A DNA stretch of 22,988 nt from assembly GCA_002423125.1 (NCBI GenBank), contig DIUW01000012.1, positions 1-22,988 of the forward strand, in the 5' to 3' direction. The DNA is from Legionellaceae bacterium UBA6148. Its GTDB lineage: Bacteria; Pseudomonadota; Gammaproteobacteria; Legionellales; Legionellaceae. The position numbers and the translations under genes were made by a program. A model generated the notes under the pieces. The model worked only from the letters and a program-made list of their open reading frames with translations. It ran no database searches and had not been told where the DNA came from. Numbering within the stretch: the first letter of the stretch is position 1; every line of letters begins with the position of its first letter. Of the stretch, positions 1 to 8,326 are shown piece after piece.

Positions 1-1
1 C

Positions 2-1174
2 CTGATAGCGATTAACCAAAGAGATAGATTTGGCCGCACAGTCATGGATGCAGCAACACAGCACCCCGAATTACTGAACATGATTTTAGCGTCATTTCCT
101 GATTACGGGCTCAAAGGTGAGCAGAGGACCTTATCCAATTTAGAGCGCATGGTACAGCTATCAAAAATTGGGGGGCCATTGAATAGGCTAGTGGTAGCCA
201 ATGCCCTTCGAGATGAAGACGCATCACATGAGCACATTCTCTCGTTTATCGAAGAACTCAAAAAATTATCCTATTATACCCTCACGACAGAACCTTACAG
301 TACCGTCATAGCGCATTTCGAAACTTTTTTAGAGTCTGATCAGAATATTACATTAGAAAGTATCCAGAAATCTTATCGAGATCTACAAAAAAAGCTACAT
401 GGCAAACCACCGTTATCAGTTGCTGCGAATGCTGCTATGGGAGCGCTTATATGTATGGCGCTGTGCCTCCCTTTTATTGATGGTGTAATAACTGTAATCG
501 GGTCCATTGCGGAAATTGCTTTCGTCGCGGGAAATAGTGTTTTTGTCGGTACAAAAAAAACGGATGCTTATCAAGACAAAAAAGAAACGATCAATAACCA
601 ACTAGCCCCTCTGACTTCGGTCTTGTTTGAAGTAGAGCCATCAAAAAAAGGAGGGCCATTAGATAGGCTAGAACGAGCCAAAACCCGTCTCAATGAAGGC
701 CCAGTAAAAGATCGCCTTCAGTCATTTATCGAAGAACTCAACAAAATCTCCCATTATACCCTCAAGACGCAACCTTATAGTACCGTCATAGCGCATTTCG
801 AAAGTTTTTTGGAGTCTGATAATGTTACATTAGAAAGTATCCAAAAATCTTATCAAGAACTACAAAAAAATCTACATGGGAAACCACCGTTATCAGCTGC
901 TGTAAAAGCCGCTATGATGGCCTTTATGAGCATAGTGCTGAAAGCTACTGCGATCCTCGTTACAGGATTAGCCTTGTCGCTCATCTGTCAAACCGGTTTT
1001 TTCGTACTTGTTGCTCCACTTTTAGTGCCTTTGACATTCGTATTCTCGGTTCCTTACGCTGCCACTTTGGGTTTTTTTAGCGGTAGAAAAAACACGGCTG
1101 CTTATCAAGAAAAAAAGGAGGCGATCAATAATCAACTAGCCCCCGTGACTTCTGTCTGGCTTCAAGGCGGCTAA
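2..1174 (+). CDS. Partial ankyrin-type protein with duplicated hydrophobic module (3' end only)
   Basis: The first ATG is at 44, but the frame has no stop back to base 2 and no clear Shine-Dalgarno precedes the ATG, so this is probably the C-terminal part of a longer protein. The residues across the ATG (DRFGRTVMDAA followed by HPELLNMIL) fit the end of an ankyrin-like repeat. Counting from the ATG, two related modules follow: residues 43-193 (bases 170-622) and 203-371 (bases 650-1156). Each has a charged helical part of about 85 residues, a hydrophobic stretch (127-169 and 285-346) that could form a membrane hairpin, and a closing NNQLAP motif. The soluble parts are nearly identical, while the hydrophobic parts have diverged. 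I do not recognise a named family. Ankyrin proteins with membrane segments are often secreted effectors in Legionellales, but that role is inferred here. The stop codon overlaps the convergent anmK stop by 4 nt. Confidence 0.75.
   Translation: MIAINQRDRFGRTVMDAATQHPELLNMILASFPDYGLKGEQRTLSNLERMVQLSKIGGPLNRLVVANALRDEDASHEHILSFIEELKKLSYYTLTTEPYSTVIAHFETFLESDQNITLESIQKSYRDLQKKLHGKPPLSVAANAAMGALICMALCLPFIDGVITVIGSIAEIAFVAGNSVFVGTKKTDAYQDKKETINNQLAPLTSVLFEVEPSKKGGPLDRLERAKTRLNEGPVKDRLQSFIEELNKISHYTLKTQPYSTVIAHFESFLESDNVTLESIQKSYQELQKNLHGKPPLSAAVKAAMMAFMSIVLKATAILVTGLALSLICQTGFFVLVAPLLVPLTFVFSVPYAATLGFFSGRKNTAAYQEKKEAINNQLAPVTSVWLQGG
170..1156 (+). repeat. Intragenic tandem duplication (two modules)
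   Basis: Copy A covers 170-622 and copy B 650-1156. Bases 242-420 and 722-899 are near-identical at DNA level apart from a 3-nt deletion in B (DQN to DN). B is longer because of its extended hydrophobic segment. The similarity at DNA level suggests a fairly recent duplication. Confidence 0.85.
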
Positions 1175-2259
1175 ACAGGATAAACCGCACCCAAAATAAC
1201 GGGCTTGTTACTACCGGTTAATGCGCTCAAATCAAGGGGTACTTTATGGATTGTTTTTTCTGCAAACCACGCGAACATCATGGCTTCAATAAAATTAGGA
1301 TCAACGCCCAATTCAGCGCTGCTGACCACTTGAGCATCTTTAGAATGCCGTTTTAACGCGTGTATTAAAGATGTATTATGCACACCACCGCCACAAATCA
1401 CGATGTTCGTGATCGGCACGCCTGATTGATCAATCGCATCGCATATCGTCATCGCCGTTAACTCAAGAAGGGTTGCTTGAATGTCTTCTGGCGCATCGTT
1501 TTTTTGTAATTTTGACTCAAGCCAATGACGTGAAAAATATTCTTTACCAATACTCTTCGGCGGCTTTTGTCTAAAAAATGGATCTGACAACAGCTCGTTT
1601 AACAGCGATGGAATCACATGACCCGTACGAGCCCATGCACCATCAGCGTCATAAGGTTGATTTAATGTTAACTGAATCCACGCGTCCATTAAACAATTTC
1701 CAGGCCCCACATCATATCCCCGTGGAGATTGTGATTCTTGTAAAAACGTCACATTTGCAATACCACCAATATTTACAAGCGCCAGAGGTGTTTTCTGATG
1801 TGCAAACAATACTTGATGGTACATCGGTGCAAACGGCGCGCCCTGCCCCCCAACCACCAAATCTCGTGTCCTGAAATCAGCGACTACGCAAATATTCGTC
1901 ATTTCGGCGATCGTATGAGGGCAAGCTAATTGTACCGTATAAGGAATCATGGCGGTTGCATCATGGCAAATGGTTTGTCCATGGCTTCCTATGGCAACCA
2001 CATCGTGTGCTGGGCAATTTGCTTGTTTAAGTAATTCGAAAACGGCTAAACCAAACTCTCGACCAAGAACTGTGTTCAGCTGGTGTAACGTACCGAGACC
2101 CACTGAATTTGCCTGTAAAACATCATCTAAAAAACGCCTGGCTTCGACGCCATAGGGGCGAGTAATGCCCGCGATGCATTGATTGTTGCTCAAATCAACT
2201 AATGCAGCATCAACACCATCCATGCTGGTACCTGACATTAAACCGATATATAAAGCCAT
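1171..2259 (-). CDS. anmK: Anhydro-N-acetylmuramic acid kinase
   Basis: This cytoplasmic enzyme phosphorylates and hydrates 1,6-anhydro-MurNAc to MurNAc-6-phosphate during peptidoglycan recycling. The 362-aa product is close to the usual length of about 370. The ATP-binding GLMSGTSMDG motif is at residues 6-15, VADFRTRD and GGQGAPFAP lie in the middle, and a CGGGVHN loop lies near residue 290, all as in the ASKHA-fold AnmK family. The ATG at 2259 is preceded by CAGGATT as a ribosome binding site. It is the last gene of the minus-strand run, but a 170-nt spacer holding a MITE-like element separates it from tatD, so it may have its own promoter. Its end overlaps the convergent upstream ORF by 4 nt. 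Confidence 0.95.
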   Translation of the reverse strand: MALYIGLMSGTSMDGVDAALVDLSNNQCIAGITRPYGVEARRFLDDVLQANSVGLGTLHQLNTVLGREFGLAVFELLKQANCPAHDVVAIGSHGQTICHDATAMIPYTVQLACPHTIAEMTNICVVADFRTRDLVVGGQGAPFAPMYHQVLFAHQKTPLALVNIGGIANVTFLQESQSPRGYDVGPGNCLMDAWIQLTLNQPYDADGAWARTGHVIPSLLNELLSDPFFRQKPPKSIGKEYFSRHWLESKLQKNDAPEDIQATLLELTAMTICDAIDQSGVPITNIVICGGGVHNTSLIHALKRHSKDAQVVSSAELGVDPNFIEAMMFAWFAEKTIHKVPLDLSALTGSNKPVILGAVYPV

Positions 2260-2287
2260 AAATAATCCTGATTTATAATGAAAATAC

Positions 2288-2422
2288 GTATCCTTTCACA
2301 ATCGCCGGATCACGTTGTTTTTTTGAAATCGTTGTCGGCCATGGATGGCCGGCATCGAGCGGCATGGATGCGCATAGCGTGTTTCAAAAAAACAACGTGA
2401 TCCGGCGATTGTGACATCATAC
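2288..2422. mobile_element. MITE-like palindromic element, 135 bp, with 8-bp target duplication
   Basis: Inverted arms at 2288-2328 and 2382-2422 match at 38 of 41 positions, and the inner 33 bp (2296-2328 and 2382-2414) are perfect. The 53-bp centre contains a nested palindrome, CGGCCAT-GG-ATGGCCG (2336-2351). GAAAATAC occurs directly outside both ends (2280-2287 and 2423-2430), as expected of a target-site duplication. There is no coding capacity. It lies immediately after the tatD stop and about 28 nt before anmK. As RNA it would form a very stable hairpin that could act as a transcription end or stability element. It has no long T tract placed as in a standard terminator. Confidence 0.8.
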
Positions 2423-2429
2423 GAAAATA

Positions 2430-3233
2430 CTACACATTCAACCTAAAGCAACGATAAAAATTTTCTGTCGTTTGCATGGCCAACGTTTCATAATCAACTT
2501 GGCGTAATTCCGCTAAACTTTGCGCAACATAACGTACCAATGCAGGATGATTTTGCTTGCCTCGAAACGGCACAGGTGCAAGATAAGGAGAATCTGTTTC
2601 AATTAACAACCGATCCGCGGGAATTTTTTTAGCAACATCGTGCAATGTTGTCGCATTCTTGAACGTGGCTATCCCTGACATCGAAATATAAAAATTTAAA
2701 TCCAACGCTTGTTGAGCAATGTCCCAATTTTCAGTAAAACAATGCATCACACCACCAATTGACTCTGCACGCTCTTCCTTCATAATCATTAACGTATCTT
2801 CCGCTGCTTGTCGTGTATGAATGATCAGCGGTTTACCTGATGAAATCGACGCGCGAATATGCTCACGAAAACGCTGACGCTGCAACACGCGCTCATCTTC
2901 CGCATCAATCCGATAATAGTCAAGACCAGTCTCACCAATCGCAATACAACGTGGATGACGAGCTAATGTGTCAAGCATCACCGCATCAGGTTCATCCGTA
3001 AAATCACTATCAGGGTGAACACCAACAGAAATGAACACATCTGAATATCGCTCAGCGATTTCACAGAGCGTAGAGAATTCTTTCAGCTCAACACACACAC
3101 TTAAAAAGCGATCAACACCTACCTCGCGAGCCTGTTGAAGCACAATATCTAAATTATTATCAAACTCCAGCAAGTCGATCCGATTCAAATGACAATGTGA
3201 ATCAATAAGAGGAATGGGGTTAAACGAAGACAT
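2430..3233 (-). CDS. tatD: TatD-family metal-dependent DNase
   Basis: This is a TIM-barrel amidohydrolase-type nuclease of the TatD/YcfH group. It has the N-terminal DSHCHL metal motif, GETGLDYY, IHTRQA, MHCFTENW and a terminal TDSPYLAP, all with the expected metal-binding His, Glu and Asp. I chose the start at 3233 because GTAGGAG lies 5 nt upstream and it puts the HxH motif at the usual place, giving 267 aa. An in-frame ATG at 3272, directly after the pilZ stop and also preceded by AAGGA, would add 13 residues and cannot be excluded. The pilZ-tatD order after holB is typical of gammaproteobacteria. The exact substrate is not shown by the sequence (proposed roles are DNA repair and RNA or D-Tyr-tRNA turnover). 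Confidence 0.92.
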   Translation of the reverse strand: MSSFNPIPLIDSHCHLNRIDLLEFDNNLDIVLQQAREVGVDRFLSVCVELKEFSTLCEIAERYSDVFISVGVHPDSDFTDEPDAVMLDTLARHPRCIAIGETGLDYYRIDAEDERVLQRQRFREHIRASISSGKPLIIHTRQAAEDTLMIMKEERAESIGGVMHCFTENWDIAQQALDLNFYISMSGIATFKNATTLHDVAKKIPADRLLIETDSPYLAPVPFRGKQNHPALVRYVAQSLAELRQVDYETLAMQTTENFYRCFRLNV

Positions 3234-3272
3234 ATCATCTGCTCCTACATTGTATCCGTCGAATGGATTCAT

Positions 3273-3596
3273 TTACAGTTCCTTAAGTTTTTCAGAAAGA
3301 CGCTGTGTAATTTTATAATATACTTGGCGCTTATTTTCACCGATAAATTGCACACCAACCCCCGCTGGCTTATTCCCTTGTGCGCCTTTGGGCGTGATCC
3401 AAATGACTTTCCCTTCTACGATAGAAAGATCTGATTCATCAAACAGCGCAATAGAAAGTGTGACCAAAGTCCCTAGTTCATAGGTATGTTGGGTATGCAC
3501 AAATAATCCACCATCGTTCACAAAGGGCATAAAACTAAAAAAAAGCACATCCTCATTGTGAAAAACACAACTGAGAATTTTATTATCATCGATCAT
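3273..3596 (-). CDS. pilZ: PilZ-domain protein, probable type IV pilus assembly protein PilZ
   Basis: This small single-domain protein shows the PilZ signature pieces NDGGLFV and NKPAGVGVQF, with the WITPKG strand between them. There is no RxxxR c-di-GMP motif near the N-terminus, as in the type IV pilus PilZ proteins found between holB and tatD, which do not bind c-di-GMP. I placed the start at ATG 3596 (107 aa) because CAGGAAG stands 5-6 nt upstream. A TTG at 3617 would add 7 residues without support. This start overlaps the holB stop by 11 nt, which suggests translational coupling. A role in pilus biogenesis is inferred from family and gene order. Confidence 0.85.
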   Translation of the reverse strand: MIDDNKILSCVFHNEDVLFFSFMPFVNDGGLFVHTQHTYELGTLVTLSIALFDESDLSIVEGKVIWITPKGAQGNKPAGVGVQFIGENKRQVYYKITQRLSEKLKEL

Positions 3597-4521
3597 GATT
3601 CTTCCTGGACAAACCAATCAATAGATTTTCTAAAACCAAGGTCCCATTGATAGGGATATTATAGTTCAATTTTTTTAATGTTGAATTGAGTACATCCAGA
3701 TGATTTAACAACCTCGCAGGGTGCTGCAACCGAGCAAAACGTACGAGTGGTTCATTGCCTGCAGAAACACTCTGCCAATTTTTCAACAGCTGCATTTGAA
3801 TGGCTTGTGCCAAAATCAAGTACAATAACCAAATAACATCACCTAAATCATAACTCACCCACGCAGCTACGGCCCTGCAAGGCGATAGTTTCTGCTCAAT
3901 GACATCGCAGAGTGCATTCAGCATGATATGCTGTTTTGAAAGTAACTCACCACGCGCAGATTCTGGCAAGTAATGCTCACCCAGTGCAAAATAATTGGAT
4001 GAAGTAAGCCTCGTATCTGGGAACACCATCTGTTGGCAGCGACTTAAAATAGTCGCTGGGATCGTGCCCAATTGCTCCGCTACCAGAATAAAATAAACCG
4101 TCGAGGGCGGTTCCTCAAGAATTTTTAACAGCGCATTAGCCGAAGCCACATTCATTTTATCAGCAGGTTCAATCAAAATGACTCGGCGAGTCCCGCATTT
4201 GGGGCTGATATACACGTCATCTTGTAAAGCACGGATTTGATCAATTTTAATCGTACCATTTTTTGTTTCTGGACAGATGGGCTGAAAATCAGGATGCGTA
4301 CCTGCTTTTAATAAATGACATGTGGAACAGGTACCACACGGCGCATTCGTCTCCTGGCATAACAACATCATCGCCAGATGATGTCCAAACGCAGTCACAT
4401 TGAGATGCTGTGGGCCAACAAGCAATAGAGCCTGAGGCATACGCTGATGAATGATTGCAGGCATAATTCTCGCCCACAATCGATCGTGCTCTGGTAGGCG
4501 GGATCCGAGGCTACAACTCAA
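3586..4521 (-). CDS. holB: DNA polymerase III delta' subunit
   Basis: This is the clamp-loader subunit that works with the tau/gamma and delta subunits to load the sliding clamp. The 311-aa product has a four-Cys zinc module (Cys55, 62, 65, 68) followed by AGTHPDF, then NALLKILEEPP (about 128-139) and the SRC motif at 160-162. There is no Walker A lysine, as is normal for delta'. The start codon is TTG at 4521. It is supported by AGGAGAGG a few bases upstream inside the end of tmk, and by the normal distance to the zinc module. It overlaps tmk by 11 nt. Confidence 0.93.
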   Translation of the reverse strand: MSCSLGSRLPEHDRLWARIMPAIIHQRMPQALLLVGPQHLNVTAFGHHLAMMLLCQETNAPCGTCSTCHLLKAGTHPDFQPICPETKNGTIKIDQIRALQDDVYISPKCGTRRVILIEPADKMNVASANALLKILEEPPSTVYFILVAEQLGTIPATILSRCQQMVFPDTRLTSSNYFALGEHYLPESARGELLSKQHIMLNALCDVIEQKLSPCRAVAAWVSYDLGDVIWLLYLILAQAIQMQLLKNWQSVSAGNEPLVRFARLQHPARLLNHLDVLNSTLKKLNYNIPINGTLVLENLLIGLSRKNHDR

Positions 4522-5161
4522 CGGACCTCTCCTGCTTCAGTTGATAATCCATTAACACATTCACAATGGCTTGCTGAACAATTGATTCTGGCTGGTTTGC
4601 ATTAATCACAACCACCTGTTCCATCGTTTTAATTTTTGCATAATAAGCATCATGCACCCGTGTGAAAAAGGTTTCTGGTTCCTGCTCAATACGATCGCTA
4701 TGCCCTCGACTTAAGACACGATGCAATCCAGTCGTTGGCGAAACATCCAAAAACAAGATTAAATCGGGAGCAAACCCCTCAAGGCAAAAAGAAGACAATT
4801 GTTTAATCATTTGCACATCAAGCCCTCGCCCTCCGCCTTGATAAGCAAACGTCGACAACTCAAATCGATCGGCAAGAACCCACTGTCCCTTCTTCAAGGC
4901 CGGTTTAATAACGCACTCGATCAATTGTACTCTAGAAGCATAGAGCAATAATAATTCCGCACGAGGATCAAGCGATTCACCAGGAGGCGAATGTTTAATC
5001 AACGACCGCACGGCTTCACCAACAACCGTACCACCTGGCTCGCGTGTTGCGACAAAATCACCAACGTATTCTGTTAGAAATTGCTTGATCGTCGCAACTG
5101 CCGTCGATTTTCCCGCCCCCTCTAAGCCCTCAACAACAATAAAGCGCCCTAATTTTGACAT
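4511..5161 (-). CDS. tmk: Thymidylate kinase
   Basis: It phosphorylates dTMP to dTDP in the cytoplasm, a required step for dTTP supply. The 216-aa protein has the P-loop GLEGAGKST at residues 12-20, TREPGGT at 39-45, the ADRFELST dTMP-binding region and an arginine-containing lid (SRGHSDRIEQE). The mltG stop is 12 nt upstream, with TAGGAGG as a strong ribosome binding site. It sits in the conserved mltG-tmk-holB order and overlaps holB by 11 nt. Confidence 0.97.
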   Translation of the reverse strand: MSKLGRFIVVEGLEGAGKSTAVATIKQFLTEYVGDFVATREPGGTVVGEAVRSLIKHSPPGESLDPRAELLLLYASRVQLIECVIKPALKKGQWVLADRFELSTFAYQGGGRGLDVQMIKQLSSFCLEGFAPDLILFLDVSPTTGLHRVLSRGHSDRIEQEPETFFTRVHDAYYAKIKTMEQVVVINANQPESIVQQAIVNVLMDYQLKQERSVEL

Positions 5162-5173
5162 CTTTCTAGCCTC

Positions 5174-6166
5174 CTAAGGAACCTTTGACAGATATTCAGT
5201 GATCGCTTTTCGTTGTTGTACGTACGTTTCTGAAAAGTGATGACCGCCACTGCCGTCAGCTACAAAATAAAGATACGGTGTAAGGGTTGGATGTGCCGCA
5301 GCATCGATGGCATCTCGCCCAACCATAGCAATTGGCGTGGGAGGAAGGCCATAATGTTTATACGTGTTATAAGGTGAATCAATACTTAAATCTTGATGCG
5401 TTAATTTACCTTGAAATTGGGCACCAAGAGCATATATGACCGTAGGATCCATTTGTAACGGCATACGTTTTAACAGGCGGTTCATAATAATACCAGAAAT
5501 CAGTCGTTTCTCATCCGATTTCGACGCCTCTTTCTCAATAATTGATGCAGCAACCAACATTTCATATGGCGTTTTATAAGGTAGATTTGTGTTTCGAGTC
5601 GTCCAGCATTTATCTAAAAATTGCATCAAATGAGCGTGCGCTACCTGCAGTAATTGCCCACTCCGACTCCCAGCTTCATAATAATAAGTATCGGCTAAAA
5701 GCAGTCCTTCAGCAGAAGGATGGCCTTCGGCAATAGCGGCCCAATCGTCGGATTGTTGAATGACATAAGGCAAATGTTCCAACTGGGGGGCAATATTACG
5801 CTGTGTTGTACCATCAAGAATACGAAAAGGTAACATTAAAACATCACCTTTAAGCACATGCTGAAGAAATTGACGGGCCGTTTCACCTGCTTTAACTTCA
5901 TAAATTCCAGCTTTAAGATGCTTTGATAAACCATGAAAACGGATATAGAGTAAAAACAAACGTGGTGATTGAATCAGCTTGTTACGTTTGAGTAATTGGA
6001 CAAAAGAGACCGCGGAGGTGTTTTTATCTAATTGAATAATAAAAGATTGGCGATTATTGGTATGGATAGGTAGTGGTCGGTACAATAGATAATAAAACTT
6101 CAACGCTATGATTAAACCACTCATCAAAAGTAAAGCTAGAGCACAACTCATGGTGAATTTACGCAT
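5174..6166 (-). CDS. mltG: Endolytic murein transglycosylase MltG
   Basis: This inner-membrane lytic transglycosylase (YceG family) cleaves nascent glycan strands and sets strand length. The 330-aa protein has one N-terminal membrane helix (about residues 7-28, with the bulk periplasmic), a LysM-like region (roughly 40-110) and the catalytic domain with SIIEKEA; Glu211 is the expected catalytic residue. The downstream MDPTVIYALG and SPYNTYKHYGLPPTPI motifs are also typical. GAAGAAG precedes the ATG at 6166. The gene follows acpP across a 132-bp spacer in which fabF would normally lie. Confidence 0.96.
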   Translation of the reverse strand: MRKFTMSCALALLLMSGLIIALKFYYLLYRPLPIHTNNRQSFIIQLDKNTSAVSFVQLLKRNKLIQSPRLFLLYIRFHGLSKHLKAGIYEVKAGETARQFLQHVLKGDVLMLPFRILDGTTQRNIAPQLEHLPYVIQQSDDWAAIAEGHPSAEGLLLADTYYYEAGSRSGQLLQVAHAHLMQFLDKCWTTRNTNLPYKTPYEMLVAASIIEKEASKSDEKRLISGIIMNRLLKRMPLQMDPTVIYALGAQFQGKLTHQDLSIDSPYNTYKHYGLPPTPIAMVGRDAIDAAAHPTLTPYLYFVADGSGGHHFSETYVQQRKAITEYLSKVP

Positions 6167-6219
6167 GCTTCTTCAAAATCCTCTAGCGATTACTTATGAT
6201 GCGGGTCATGCTGCGGGTT

Positions 6220-6281
6220 GTGATCCACTTTGTGGGGCGGGCCTCATAAGATGGCCCGAAAACCACAAAAGTGCGAATCAC
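6220..6281. repeat. Long imperfect stem-loop between acpP and mltG
   Basis: The arms 6220-6243 and 6253-6281 pair in blocks (GTGAT/ATCAC, TTTGTGG/CCACAAA, GGGCC/GGCCC) around a 9-nt loop. There is no T tract on either strand, so a simple intrinsic terminator is unlikely. It could protect the acpP message end or damp transcription into mltG. It occupies the usual position of fabF. Confidence 0.5.
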
Positions 6282-6298
6282 ATTATCCCAGTCGCTCT

Positions 6299-6547
6299 TT
6301 ATGCTTCTTCTTTATCCATATTTGATTCGATGTAATCAATCGCTTCTTGGATTGTTGTAATTTTTTCTGCTTTTTCATCAGGAATTTCTGTTTCAAACTC
6401 TTCTTCCAGAGCCATTACCAACTCAACGGTATCAAGCGAATCAGCACCCAAGTCGTCAACGAATGACGCATCATTTTTTAACTCATCATCTTTAACGCCT
6501 AATTGCTCAACAACAATTTTACGAACTCGTTCAGCTACTGTACTCAT
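6299..6547 (-). CDS. acpP: Acyl carrier protein (housekeeping)
   Basis: This cytoplasmic carrier holds fatty acid intermediates on a 4'-phosphopantetheine attached to Ser37 in the DLGADSLD motif. The 82-aa acidic protein is standard in length and pattern (VELVMALEEEF, then IPDEKAEKITT). AGAGGAA precedes the ATG at 6547. The gene lies 51 nt after fabG in the plsX-fabH-fabD-fabG-acpP run. It is clearly different from the second, longer carrier protein near 19 kb. Confidence 0.98.
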   Translation of the reverse strand: MSTVAERVRKIVVEQLGVKDDELKNDASFVDDLGADSLDTVELVMALEEEFETEIPDEKAEKITTIQEAIDYIESNMDKEEA

Positions 6548-6598
6548 GTTTGGTGTTTCCTCTTTCGTTTATAAAAAAACAGTTAATAAAAAAATATC

Positions 6599-7345
6599 TC
6601 AATCCATATACATACCACCATTCACATGAATGGTTTCCCCAGTAATATAATTTGCTGAATCCGAGGCTAAAAAACCAACAGTCTCAGCGATATCGTCTAC
6701 TTTACCCATCCGCTTCAATGGAATTCGTTTTAACATTTCTTCGCGAACCATATCCGGCAGTGCAGCAGTCATGTCCGTTTCAATAAAACCCGGCGCGACA
6801 ACATTCACCGTAATACCTCGACTGCCCATTTCTTGCGCAAGCGATTTTGAAAAACCAATTATACCCGCTTTCGCTGCAGTATAATTGACCTGCCCTGAAT
6901 TTCCACTGGATCCCACAACCGATCCAACGGTAATAATTCGTCCCCAACGGGCACGAAACATTGACTTAAGACATGCTTTACTTAAGCGATACACAGCATT
7001 TAAATTCGTCTCAATGACACGATACCACTCATCATCCTCCATGCGAAGCAGCAAATTATCTGCTGTAATTCCCGCATTATTAACAAGGATAGAGGGCGCC
7101 TGGCCTTGATCCGATAATCGAGACATTAAATCATCAACGCTTGCTTGGTTAGTCACATCAAGCATAATACCTTCACCACAGCAGTTTTCCAATTGAAACA
7201 ACTCGGTTATACTCAGCGCGCCTGCTTCAGTCGTTGCTGTTCCAAAAACAAAAGCTCCTTTTTTAGCAAGGTGCACCGCAATCGCTCGACCAATTCCTCG
7301 GCTTGCTCCAGTAACCAGTGCTACTTTTCCTTCCAACGTTTTCAC
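6599..7345 (-). CDS. fabG: 3-oxoacyl-ACP reductase
   Basis: This NADPH-dependent short-chain dehydrogenase reduces 3-oxoacyl-ACP in each fatty acid elongation cycle. The 248-aa protein has the cofactor loop TGASRGIG (12-19), NNAG (89-92), and the catalytic tetrad Asn114, Ser142, Tyr155 and Lys159. The C-terminus GETIHVNGGMYMD is typical. The start is GTG at 7345 with AGAGAGG upstream. It lies 15 nt after fabD. It is the only reductase gene in the window and may also serve the 14-19 kb acyl pathway, which has none of its own. Confidence 0.97.
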   Translation of the reverse strand: MKTLEGKVALVTGASRGIGRAIAVHLAKKGAFVFGTATTEAGALSITELFQLENCCGEGIMLDVTNQASVDDLMSRLSDQGQAPSILVNNAGITADNLLLRMEDDEWYRVIETNLNAVYRLSKACLKSMFRARWGRIITVGSVVGSSGNSGQVNYTAAKAGIIGFSKSLAQEMGSRGITVNVVAPGFIETDMTAALPDMVREEMLKRIPLKRMGKVDDIAETVGFLASDSANYITGETIHVNGGMYMD

Positions 7346-7360
7346 GACGACCTCTCTTGT

Positions 7361-8308
7361 TCAGGCAAAGTTTTCAAGGTATAACACCTTATCTAAACTT
7401 GCATTGTCATACACACTCATTGCTTTCAAAGAACTATCGATTCGCTTAGCAAGACCACTGAGTACTCTACCTGGCCCGCACTCAATCACATGTTGCACAC
7501 CATCATGCTTCATCGCTTGAATCGTTTCAACCCATCGCACAGGCTTATAGAGCTGCTCCTTAAGGAGTTGTCTTATATGTTGAGGCGATTCATAAACACT
7601 TAAATCAACGTTACTGATAACTTTTGCTTCAGGAGATCTAAACGATGTCGCTTGCAAATACTCTTCAAAACGATCGGCAGCACTGGTCAACAATGAACAG
7701 TGACAAGGGACACTCACCGGAATCACTTTAGCCATTCGAGCGCCGACTTCTTCAGCAAGTGCAATGGCACGCGCCACTGCTGGTGAGTGACCTGCAATAA
7801 CCACTTGACCAATCGCATTATAATTCGCAGGCGTGACTTGCTCTCCAGTCGTACTTGCTTGAACACAGATCGATTGAACTTTATCGTCAGGCAACCCAAC
7901 AATAACCGCCATCGATCCAAGGCCAACCGGAACAGCTTCTTGCATCAGTCGTCCTCGGTGCGAAACAAGTTCAGCCGCATCGACCAAACTAATCGCATTT
8001 GCGCACACAAGCGCTGCATATTCTCCTAAACTATGTCCTGCCATTATTGACGGTTTATAGCCTAGGCCTTGCTCTAAAAGAGTGTAAATCGCAACATCAG
8101 CTGTCAACATTGCGGCTTGTGTTTGTTCAGTTTGATTCAATCGCTCTTCTGGGCCTTGTTGAATCAATGTCCACAAATCATAGCCTAACCGTTCGGATAC
8201 GGCCTCAAACATCTGAGTCACTTGAGGATATGAGCCAGCAAGCTCACTGAGCATACCAATATGCTGTGAACCTTGACCTGGAAATACAAAAGCAATGGTC
8301 GATTTCAT
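7361..8308 (-). CDS. fabD: Malonyl-CoA:ACP transacylase
   Basis: It transfers malonyl from CoA to ACP to supply the extender unit of fatty acid synthesis. The 315-aa protein has FPGQGSQ at 9-15, the nucleophile Ser93 in GHSLGEYAAL and the catalytic His203 in VPCHCSLL. GGAGAG precedes the ATG. It lies 18 nt after fabH and shares the operon with fabG and acpP. Confidence 0.97.
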   Translation of the reverse strand: MKSTIAFVFPGQGSQHIGMLSELAGSYPQVTQMFEAVSERLGYDLWTLIQQGPEERLNQTEQTQAAMLTADVAIYTLLEQGLGYKPSIMAGHSLGEYAALVCANAISLVDAAELVSHRGRLMQEAVPVGLGSMAVIVGLPDDKVQSICVQASTTGEQVTPANYNAIGQVVIAGHSPAVARAIALAEEVGARMAKVIPVSVPCHCSLLTSAADRFEEYLQATSFRSPEAKVISNVDLSVYESPQHIRQLLKEQLYKPVRWVETIQAMKHDGVQHVIECGPGRVLSGLAKRIDSSLKAMSVYDNASLDKVLYLENFA

Positions 8309-8326
8309 ACCATTCTCTCCATAACG

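Noticed and set aside
1578..2155. Plus-strand open frames of 98 and 68 codons opposite anmK
   Set aside because: They lie wholly within the well-supported anmK gene, with no homology or ribosome binding site.
2259..2301. Promoter for anmK made from the MITE end (TTGTGA) and TATAAA
   Set aside because: The implied transcription start would leave only about 6 nt before the ATG and would cut off the ribosome binding site.
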